This document shows positions 1 to 5,475 of a DNA stretch of 7,314 nt, in pieces. Made by a program: the position numbers and the translations under genes. This stretch comes from JBCDBH01 sp039184055 (GTDB lineage: Bacteria > Acidobacteriota > Thermoanaerobaculia > Multivoradales > J023): contig JBCDBH010000300.1 in the NCBI GenBank assembly GCA_039184055.1, positions 1 to 7,314 of the forward strand, read 5' to 3'. The notes under the pieces are model-generated. The model worked only from the letters and a program-made list of their open reading frames with translations, was not told the origin of the DNA and did not search any database. Within the stretch, counting starts at the first letter, position 1, and each line of letters opens with the position of its first letter.

Positions 1-167
1 GTGCGCGTCAACAAGGAGATGCGTGTTTGACGATTCTCCGAAGGTACGGCGCTGAGTTGACAAATGGAGCGTTGGTGACAGCCAACCCACAACGGATTCG
101 AGTTCGGCCCGCGAGTCTGACTGATGAGTTCTGAACGTACGCCTACTCACAGCTAGGAGGAGAAAGC
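1..167 (+). other. Leader region upstream of the VOC-helicase operon, no convincing gene
   Basis: No recognisable gene lies here. All three rightward frames run a short way from the window edge before stopping (TGA at 28-30, 53-55 and 132-134). Any of these could be the tail of a gene cut by the edge. However, the longest frame has only about half of its codons ending in G or C, unlike the GC3-rich genes downstream, so I treat the stretch as non-coding. A perfect TTGACA stands at 57-62 without a matching -10 element 16-18 bases downstream. A short GTTGG/CCAAC dyad (71-75 with 82-86) has no T-run and does not look like a terminator. The operon promoter is probably in this region but cannot be placed. 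Confidence 0.5.
155..160 (+). promoter_or_regulatory. Strong Shine-Dalgarno site for the VOC gene
   Basis: A full AGGAGG core, extended as TAGGAGGAGAA, lies seven bases before the ATG at 168. It is the best ribosome binding site in the rightward block. The next two genes in the block, helicase and nuclease, have no comparable site of their own. This suggests they depend on ribosomes already translating this first cistron. Confidence 0.85.
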
Positions 168-521
168 ATGGGAGCCCCAGTTCTGCATTTCGACATTGGA
201 TGCCGTGATCGCGAGAAAGTCGGTGCTTTTTATCGTGATCTGCTCGGCTGGACGCTTTCTCCGGCCAATGATCTTTCGAGCGAGGTCGATACCGGCTCGG
301 GCGAAGGGATCAACGGTGCGATCACGTCGCTCGGGCACGAGCCGCACAACTACGTGATGATCTATGCCACGGTCGAAGACGTCGAGGCATCGATGGAACA
401 GGTGAAGGAGCTCGGTGGTCAGGTCGACCTCGGTCCGGTGCCGGTACCCGGACGGGGCCGCTTTGCCTGGTGCAAGGATCCCGACGGCAATCTCTTCGGC
501 CTGTGGCAGAACGAGAGCTGA
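168..521 (+). CDS. VOC family (glyoxalase/bleomycin-resistance fold) small protein
   Basis: This 117-residue protein has the pattern of the vicinal oxygen chelate superfamily. It opens with a strand ending in His7 (LHFDI), followed by a helix with the typical AFYRDLLGW stretch at about 20-28. A central strand NYVMIYATVEDVEA at about 61-74 is followed by a helix and ELGG. The C-terminal signature DPDGNLFGLWQ at about 104-114 is characteristic of the family. The length fits a single two-module VOC unit, which usually dimerises to form its metal sites. His7 is a plausible metal ligand; substrate and reaction cannot be read from the sequence, and members range from glyoxalases and dioxygenases to antibiotic-binding proteins. 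The ATG at 168 is fixed by a strong AGGAGG. The gene's end overlaps the start of the helicase gene, so the two are probably co-transcribed. Family assignment is firm; function is unknown. Confidence 0.9.
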   Translation: MGAPVLHFDIGCRDREKVGAFYRDLLGWTLSPANDLSSEVDTGSGEGINGAITSLGHEPHNYVMIYATVEDVEASMEQVKELGGQVDLGPVPVPGRGRFAWCKDPDGNLFGLWQNES

Positions 522-1879
522 TTCGGCTGGCGTTCGACCGGGGCACGTTGACGGTCGAGCCCCCGGCTGGGGTCGAGCTCGAGCTTCCCGGTTGCAAACG
601 CGACCGGCGGGTCGGACGACTCCGCGCACCCGCGTCGAGCTATCGGGAGGTGCTCACCGCGTTGCATCGGGGTGAGCACGCCTACGACGACGACGCTCGT
701 GCGTACGATGAGCTGTCGCTGACGTCGAATCTCGTTCGCAAGCCCTATCCCCATCAAGCCGAGGCGGTCGACGCGTGGATGCGCGCTGGCAAGCGCGGGG
801 TGGTGGTGTTGCCGACCGGCTCGGGCAAGACCTTTGTCGCCCAGATGCTGATCGAGCGTCTCGGACGCAGCACGCTGGTGGTCACGCCGACGCTCGATTT
901 GATGCGGCAGTGGTACGGGGTGCTGCTGACCGCGTTCGAAGTCGAGGTGGGGCTGGTGGGTGGCGGCTCGTTCGAGCCACGTTCCCTCACCGTGACCACC
1001 TACGATTCGGCGCATCTCCACATGGAGCGCTTTGGCAATCAATTCGGGTTTTTGGTCTTCGACGAATGTCATCATCTGCCCAGCCCGGGCTATTCGCTCG
1101 CCGCCGAAGCCTCGCTGGCGCCGTTTCGACTCGGTCTCACCGCGACGCCCGAACGTGAAGACGGTGGCGAACGACGGTTCGCGGATCTGATCGGCCCGGT
1201 GGTCTACCGACGTGATATTCAAGAGCTCGCGGGCTCGTATCTCGCCGAATACGACACCGAAACCCTACGGGTTCGCTTGAGCGACGAAGAGCGTGAGGCC
1301 TACGTCACGGCACGTGGCATCTACCGGGGATTCGTCGAGTCCAAAGGGCTCAAAGTGGGAAGCCCGCGTGGTTGGCAGCGCTTCGTTCAGGTCGCGGCGC
1401 GCTCCGCCGAGGGGCGTCAGGCGTTTCTCGCCTATCGTGAGCAACGACGCATCGCTTTGGCCTCGGCCGGCAAGCTGCGGCTGCTCGAACGTCTCCTGCT
1501 GCGGCATCGTCAGGATCGAGCGCTGATTTTCACCAGCGACAACGAAACCGTGTATCGCATCTCCAGGCAATTCCTGATTCCGGCGATTACCCACCAAACC
1601 AAGGTCAAAGAACGGCATCGCACCCTGTCGCGTTTCAACGACGGTGACCTGCCCTTTCTCGTCACCTCACGGGTGCTCAACGAAGGCGTCGACGTGCCGG
1701 CCGCCAACGTCGCGATCGTGCTCTCGGGATCGGGTACGGTGCGTGAGCACGTACAGCGTCTCGGGCGTATTCTGCGCCGCGGCGAAGGCAAGCGCGCAGT
1801 GCTCTACGAAGTGATCACCGAAGACACCGGCGAAGAGCTCACCAGCCAACGACGTCGACGCCACGGCGCGTATCAATAG
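503..1879 (+). CDS. XPB-type superfamily 2 DNA helicase (ERCC3/Rad25 family)
   Basis: This is an ATP-dependent 3'-5' DNA helicase/translocase of the XPB family. Counting from the GTG at 503 (458 residues), residues 5-80 contain LIRLAFDRGTL and resemble the N-terminal damage-recognition-like region of XPB. Walker A is LPTGSGKT (Lys109), motif Ia is VVTPTLDLMRQW (127-137), and Walker B is the DEAH-like VFDECHH (Asp187, Glu188). Motif III is GLTATPERED, whose last three residues (218-220) match the RED motif typical of XPB. An insert at about 262-320 may be the thumb-like region. The second RecA domain has LIFTSDN (341-347), SRVLNEGVDVP (389-399) and QRLGRILRRGEGK (418-430). The length matches archaeal XPB, which lacks the eukaryotic extensions. 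The start is uncertain. GTG 503 keeps five residues before the conserved region and overlaps the VOC gene by 19 bases; a GTG at 470 would overlap by 52. Neither has a clear ribosome binding site. The partner nuclease gene follows after two bases. Confidence 0.93.
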   Translation: MAERELIRLAFDRGTLTVEPPAGVELELPGCKRDRRVGRLRAPASSYREVLTALHRGEHAYDDDARAYDELSLTSNLVRKPYPHQAEAVDAWMRAGKRGVVVLPTGSGKTFVAQMLIERLGRSTLVVTPTLDLMRQWYGVLLTAFEVEVGLVGGGSFEPRSLTVTTYDSAHLHMERFGNQFGFLVFDECHHLPSPGYSLAAEASLAPFRLGLTATPEREDGGERRFADLIGPVVYRRDIQELAGSYLAEYDTETLRVRLSDEEREAYVTARGIYRGFVESKGLKVGSPRGWQRFVQVAARSAEGRQAFLAYREQRRIALASAGKLRLLERLLLRHRQDRALIFTSDNETVYRISRQFLIPAITHQTKVKERHRTLSRFNDGDLPFLVTSRVLNEGVDVPAANVAIVLSGSGTVREHVQRLGRILRRGEGKRAVLYEVITEDTGEELTSQRRRRHGAYQ

Positions 1880-1881
1880 CC

Positions 1882-3099
1882 ATGCTGACCGCTGATTTGG
1901 TGCGTGGCCGTCTCTACAAGGGTGAAGTGCGACCGGGGTGGGTCGACCCGAGCGACACCGAGACCGTCGACCTCGCCACCCAGATGATCGCCACCTTCGC
2001 CGAGCATGTCGGTGCGTCGCGTGGTGAGCTCAAACAGGCTCTCAAAGAGATCACCGGCAGCGGTACAGCGTTTTTGCTCCATCGAGGCTTGGCCAAATTG
2101 CTCGAGGACCGCTGTGAGATCGATATGACAGCGGTGATCGAGCCCGAGGTGGTGCGTGAGACGGTCTTCGATCTCGCGGCCCGAGTCTGGCAAAGCGACG
2201 AGCCTTTCGATCGTACTGCCGTGCTCGCCAACGCCAAAGAGACCCTGCTCGCCTCGCGTGAAGCGGACGCGGAACCGGTGGACTTCGACATCGCGACGAC
2301 GCTCTACGCCGATCTCAAGGACGAGCAGATCGTCCAGCACTTCGAGGAACCGACGCCCACCTGGCTGCTCGAGCGCTACAACACCGCCTTGGCGCAGGGT
2401 GTCTTGCTGCGTGCCAACGAGATGACCATCCACCTCGGACCGGGTGAGCCACGTCGTCATCGGGCGCTCTTTCAGCGGATCAAATTCTTCCAGCTGCTCT
2501 ATCGGATCGACAAAGATGACGATGGCTGGCTGATCCGTCTCGACGGGCCGCTGTCGCTATTCCGTGGCTCGCAACGCTACGGGGTCAAGATGGCGCAATT
2601 CCTACCGGCCCTGCTCCATGTCTCGGGCTGGCGACTCGAAGCCCAGGTGCGCTGGGGGCCGCGGCGCAAACGCGCCACCTTCCAACTCGATCCATCACGT
2701 GGCCTGGTGCCCCACACGCGTTTGACCGGCGCCTGGCAACCCGACGAGCTGACGCAATTCGCCGAGCGCTTCGCCGAGCTCGACAGCGACTGGGAGGTCG
2801 AACGAGACGGCGAGCTGATCGACCTCGGTGGACAGAGCGTGCTGATCCCGGACTTTGTCTTCCAGCATCGAACGAGCGGTATACGGGTACCGATGGAGGT
2901 ACTGGGCTATTGGAATCGTGGCGTTGTTCGTCGTCGTCTCAAGGAGCTTCGTGACCACGGACCCGACAAGATGATTCTGGCGATCGCGAAAAACCTCGCT
3001 TCGGGGGAAAAAGAAGAGAATGTACCGGCATCGGTCTATATCTTTCGGACCATGCCCTTGCCCCGTCAGGTGCTGAAACGCCTCGCGGCGTTCTCGTAG
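1882..3099 (+). CDS. DUF790 family protein, Bax1-like nuclease partner of XPB
   Basis: This 405-residue protein fits the DUF790 family, whose archaeal member Bax1 binds XPB and is a structure-specific nuclease. The N-terminal part carries the typical HRGLAKLLEDRCEID stretch (67-81), preceded by the family's charged helix after YKGEVRPGWVDP (12-23). The middle has WLIRLDGPLSLF (216-227) and QRYGVKMAQFLPALL (231-245), a conserved DUF790 block. The C-terminal segment looks like a PD-(D/E)xK-type nuclease core: VLIPDFVF (320-327, with Asp324), then VPMEVLGYW (336-344, with Glu339), then a basic helix with Lys354 and a strand KMILAIAKN (363-371). From memory, the usual family form after the Trp is closer to a Tyr and Lys helix (GFWTPEYLxxK). 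Here it reads NRGVVRRRLKEL, so the helix is altered although Asp and Glu remain. The gene begins two bases after the helicase stop, without an obvious ribosome binding site, indicating coupled expression. It probably cuts DNA opened by the helicase. Confidence 0.88.
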   Translation: MLTADLVRGRLYKGEVRPGWVDPSDTETVDLATQMIATFAEHVGASRGELKQALKEITGSGTAFLLHRGLAKLLEDRCEIDMTAVIEPEVVRETVFDLAARVWQSDEPFDRTAVLANAKETLLASREADAEPVDFDIATTLYADLKDEQIVQHFEEPTPTWLLERYNTALAQGVLLRANEMTIHLGPGEPRRHRALFQRIKFFQLLYRIDKDDDGWLIRLDGPLSLFRGSQRYGVKMAQFLPALLHVSGWRLEAQVRWGPRRKRATFQLDPSRGLVPHTRLTGAWQPDELTQFAERFAELDSDWEVERDGELIDLGGQSVLIPDFVFQHRTSGIRVPMEVLGYWNRGVVRRRLKELRDHGPDKMILAIAKNLASGEKEENVPASVYIFRTMPLPRQVLKRLAAFS

Positions 3100-3156
3100 G
3101 GGTGGCGAGTCCGTCGGTCGCTGGTGGTAGAGTGCGCGTCCGAGAGGAGTCTGCCT
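3100..3156 (+). promoter_or_regulatory. Short gap before the lipoprotein gene, with ribosome binding site
   Basis: This 57-base spacer is the largest gap in the rightward block. It contains GAGAGGAG at 3142-3149, seven bases before the ATG at 3157, which is a good ribosome binding site and fixes the start. A TAGAGT at 3128-3133 could serve as a -10 element, but no acceptable -35 lies 16-18 bases upstream. I see no hairpin with a T-run, so read-through from the nuclease gene is as likely as a separate promoter. Confidence 0.5.
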
Positions 3157-3981
3157 ATGTCTCTACAGCGATTTGTTCTGGCCGCCCTCGCGGCTTTTCT
3201 CTTTTTCGCCGGCTGTGCCGACAAACCGGCCGACCCCGTGACACCCGCCGCGGACGCTTCGACCGCGGAAACCACGCCGCCGACGCCACCGCCCCCGGTC
3301 GCCGTGCCTTGGGTCCGTCTGCCACCTCCCGAGATTCCCACCGATCGGCCCTTGCGTGCCGGTTTTCTCGTCGTCGACGGGGTGTACAACTCCGAGCTCA
3401 TGGCGCCGTACGACATCTTTCAGCACACCATTTTCCATATCGAGCCCGGTATCGAGGTGTTTACCGTCTCGCCTGACGGTGAGGCGATCGTGACCTTCGA
3501 AGGCTTGACCCTGGTGCCCCATCACAGCTTCGCCGACGTGCCGCCGATCGACATCCTGGTGGTGCCGAGCGCCGAGAACAGCATGGGCAGCGATCTCGAC
3601 AACCAAGAGATGATCGATTGGGTCAACCGGGTCGGAGAACAGGCCGACTTCGTCATCTCCTTGTGTGACGGCGCCTTCGTGCTGGCCCAGGCCGGTTTGC
3701 TCGACGGTCGCGCCGCGACCACGTTCCCGAGCGATCAGGATGCCTTCGCCGAGCGCTTCACCAGCGTCGACCTCCACCGCGAGCCGAGCTTTGTCGTCGA
3801 TGGCCCGATGGTCACCTCACAGGGTGGTGCCAAAAGCTACGATCCCGCGATGTATTTGGTCGATCACCTCTACGGTGAAGACATCGCTCGTCGGGTCGGT
3901 CGTGGCCTGATCATCGCCTGGCCACCCACCGCCGAGACCATGCCGGCGCACGTCGTGCCGCCGTCGGTCGCCGCTGAGTAG
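3157..3981 (+). CDS. Lipoprotein with DJ-1/PfpI (class I glutamine amidotransferase-like) domain
   Basis: The 274-residue product starts with a lipoprotein signal peptide: basic Arg5, a hydrophobic stretch at 6-17, then a FAGC lipobox with Cys20 as the lipidation site. A Pro/Thr/Ala-rich linker follows at about 21-60 and would hold the domain off the membrane. Residues 66-255 form a DJ-1/PfpI fold: RAGFLVVDGVYNSELMAPYDIF (Glu80 at the usual acidic position), IDILVVPSAE (131-140), and the nucleophile elbow ISLCDGAFVLAQAGLLDGR, with Cys170 followed by the AGLLDGR typical of the GATase1-like/AraC-N branch. That branch usually continues TTHW, but here it reads TTFPSD, so the common His is absent. 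There is no helix-turn-helix, so it is not an AraC regulator. An earlier in-frame GTG at 3124 would put 11 residues ahead of the signal peptide and lacks the GAGAGGAG site, so 3157 is chosen. Substrate is unknown; amidase, glyoxalase-like or non-enzymatic binding roles are all possible. Confidence 0.87.
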   Translation: MSLQRFVLAALAAFLFFAGCADKPADPVTPAADASTAETTPPTPPPPVAVPWVRLPPPEIPTDRPLRAGFLVVDGVYNSELMAPYDIFQHTIFHIEPGIEVFTVSPDGEAIVTFEGLTLVPHHSFADVPPIDILVVPSAENSMGSDLDNQEMIDWVNRVGEQADFVISLCDGAFVLAQAGLLDGRAATTFPSDQDAFAERFTSVDLHREPSFVVDGPMVTSQGGAKSYDPAMYLVDHLYGEDIARRVGRGLIIAWPPTAETMPAHVVPPSVAAE

Positions 3982-4001
3982 ACCGAGCGAGAAACGAGAG
4001 T
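3982..4001. other. 20-base gap between convergent genes
   Basis: The rightward lipoprotein gene and the leftward phosphopantetheinyl transferase gene end tail to tail with only 20 bases between their stop codons. I see no hairpin with a T-run on either strand here. Termination is therefore either Rho-dependent or occurs within the opposing gene, so the two transcripts probably overlap. Confidence 0.6.
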
Positions 4002-4733
4002 TCAGTACGCGGTGGGGGAGAGCGCGAAGCCCGTTCCAGAGAGCGGTGCGCCCTCGAACGCCACCGCTCCCAAATAGCCCGACGCCGGCTCGAGATGAAG
4101 CAATTGCCAGCCCGCGGCGCGTTCGGCCGAGCCGTCGAGCGCCACGAAGCCGGTCGGCTCCTCCGGTAAAAGCGTCACATCGAAGCGATCGAGCGGGATC
4201 GACAGACCGTCGCCCACCGCTTTGATGTACGCCTCCTTGCGCGTCCAACAACGAAAGAAAACGTCCGGCACGCGCGGTTCTTCGACCGTGCCGAGCTTGG
4301 CCGACTCATTGCGGCTGAAGAAACGCTCGGCGATCGCCATGGCGTCGTCGAGAGGGCGGAGCTTCTCGACATCCACCCCGAGCACCCGATCGTGAGTGAT
4401 CCCGACCAGTGCCAGCTCGTCCGAATTCGAGAGATTGAACTCCAGCGCCACATCGGCCAGGTAGGGCTTGCCCTTCTCACCGTAGTCGAACCGCAGGCTG
4501 GTCGGTGAACGACCCAGATACACCCCGAGCAGGCGACGCAGAATCGCCCGCCCGACGGTGAACCGCCGTCGGTCGCGATCAAACCGGAAGCGATCGGCCC
4601 GACGAATCTCGTCGGGGTTGAGCAGGCCACGGAGCCGTGCCACCACCGGATCCGGTGGATCGAGTGGCACCGTCCAAAGATGGAGCGCGCCAGCGTCGAG
4701 ACGAGGCGTCGAGCGAGGCAGCGGAGCCGACAT
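4002..4733 (-). CDS. Sfp-type 4'-phosphopantetheinyl transferase
   Basis: This enzyme moves the phosphopantetheine arm from coenzyme A to a serine of a carrier protein, turning apo- into holo-carrier for fatty acid, polyketide or nonribosomal peptide assembly. The 243 residues match the two-lobed Sfp group rather than the shorter AcpS group. Landmarks are RRFTVGRAILRRLLG (56-70), the KGKPYL loop (87-92), FNLSNSDELALVGI (99-112), the Mg2+ motif LGVDVEKLRP with Asp121 and Glu123, and FRCWTRKEAYIKAVGDGL (160-177) with Trp163, Lys166, Glu167 and Lys171. The segment usually reads NLSHS; here Asn103 replaces the His that in Sfp contacts the CoA phosphate. The ATG at 4733 lies 8 bases after the thioesterase stop and has no close ribosome binding site; the nearest GAGGAG is more than 20 bases upstream. 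Translation is probably coupled to the thioesterase. No carrier protein or synthase gene is in view, so its target is unknown. Confidence 0.94.
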   Translation of the reverse strand: MSAPLPRSTPRLDAGALHLWTVPLDPPDPVVARLRGLLNPDEIRRADRFRFDRDRRRFTVGRAILRRLLGVYLGRSPTSLRFDYGEKGKPYLADVALEFNLSNSDELALVGITHDRVLGVDVEKLRPLDDAMAIAERFFSRNESAKLGTVEEPRVPDVFFRCWTRKEAYIKAVGDGLSIPLDRFDVTLLPEEPTGFVALDGSAERAAGWQLLHLEPASGYLGAVAFEGAPLSGTGFALSPTAY

Positions 4734-4741
4734 GAACGTAA

Positions 4742-5473
4742 TCAGCGCAACAGCTCCTCGGCGACTACCATCGGTGTCAGATCGTCGTGGACAAAGAAGT
4801 GTCCACCCGGCAGCATGCGTAGCTTGAAGGGGCCCGTCGTCGCCTCACGCCAGCCCTCGAGAATCTCGTTGGTCGTCTCCCGATCCTCGAGCCCACCCAA
4901 GGCGGTAAGTGGACGGCTCAGCTGAGGGCCCGCCAGCGGGCGGTAGGTGAAGTTGAGCTCGAAATCGGCCCGCAAAAGCGGCAGCATCAACTTCATCAGC
5001 TCGGGATGTTCGAGCACCTCTTCGGGCGTACCCTCGAGCGCGCGAATCTCCTCGGTCAGCTCATCGTCAGGCAAATCGTGAATCGGATCCTTCTCCGGCT
5101 CCGACTGCGGCGGACGCCGCGCCGAAGCGATCATCTTGACCGGCTCCGTGTGCGTCAACGTCATCAGCCGCCGCGCCAGCTCCCAACCGGTCACCGAGCC
5201 CATGCTGTGCCCGAACACCGCCCACGGCTTGTCGGTCAACGGCGCCACTGCCACCGCCATCTCATCGATCAACGGCGCCATCCGACGATGCGACGTCTCA
5301 CGAATCCGACCGCCACGTCCCGGCAGCTCCACCGGACACACCTCGATCTCCGCCGGTAGGAGCTCCGACCAGCCGCGATACACGAGCGCACCGCCACCCG
5401 CGTAGGGGAGGCAAAAGAGACGAAGCCGCGCCTCGGGGCGCGGCCGATGAAAAGCAATCCAAGGTTTCGTCAT
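4742..5473 (-). CDS. Type II (editing) thioesterase, alpha/beta hydrolase
   Basis: This 243-residue protein belongs to the GrsT/SrfAD-like type II thioesterases. These hydrolyse wrong or stalled acyl groups from the phosphopantetheine arm of carrier proteins and keep synthases running. Visible landmarks are RLFCLPYAGGGALVYRGW (18-34), VELPGRGGR (48-56, usually PGRxxR), the nucleophile elbow FGHSMGS (87-93) with catalytic Ser90, a helical lid of about residues 124-166, the acid in GGLEDRET (probably Asp197), and LPGGHFFVHD (221-230) with catalytic His225. The whole triad is present, so the enzyme should be active. The frame stays open back to 5701, but that extra segment lies over the conserved cysteine region of the ETF-QO gene and codes for low-complexity Arg-rich sequence, so I start at the ATG at 5473, two bases after the ETF-QO stop. 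No clear ribosome binding site is present; translation is probably coupled. The neighbouring phosphopantetheinyl transferase fits a carrier-protein role. Confidence 0.93.
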   Translation of the reverse strand: MTKPWIAFHRPRPEARLRLFCLPYAGGGALVYRGWSELLPAEIEVCPVELPGRGGRIRETSHRRMAPLIDEMAVAVAPLTDKPWAVFGHSMGSVTGWELARRLMTLTHTEPVKMIASARRPPQSEPEKDPIHDLPDDELTEEIRALEGTPEEVLEHPELMKLMLPLLRADFELNFTYRPLAGPQLSRPLTALGGLEDRETTNEILEGWREATTGPFKLRMLPGGHFFVHDDLTPMVVAEELLR

Positions 5474-5475
5474 CG

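Noticed and set aside
57..85. Promoter based on TTGACA at 57-62
   Set aside because: The -35 element is perfect, but 16-18 bases downstream the sequence is around AGCCAA, which does not resemble a -10 element.
71..86. GTTGG/CCAAC hairpin as a terminator for a gene left of the window
   Set aside because: Only five base pairs with no following T-run.
3..134. Rightward open frame reaching the left edge as the tail of an upstream gene
   Set aside because: Only about half of its codons end in G or C, unlike the real genes here, and the peptide shows nothing recognisable.
419..1222. Leftward open frame of 267 codons opposite the helicase gene
   Set aside because: It overlaps the coding strand of a gene with full helicase motifs. 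Its peptide is Arg/His/Gln-rich with no recognisable domain, and such mirror frames are common in GC-rich genes.
1873..2460. Leftward open frame of 195 codons opposite the Bax1-like gene
   Set aside because: It is a mirror frame of a conserved gene with no recognisable domain and no ribosome binding site noticed.
168..3099. VOC-XPB-Bax1 as a phage-defence system
   Set aside because: A helicase-nuclease pair invites the idea, but no defence-island neighbours, sensor domains or mobile genes are visible. A repair role is the simpler reading.
3163..3777. Leftward open frame of 204 codons opposite the lipoprotein gene
   Set aside because: It shows antisense composition (His/Gly/Arg-rich), no domain, and complete overlap with a well supported gene.
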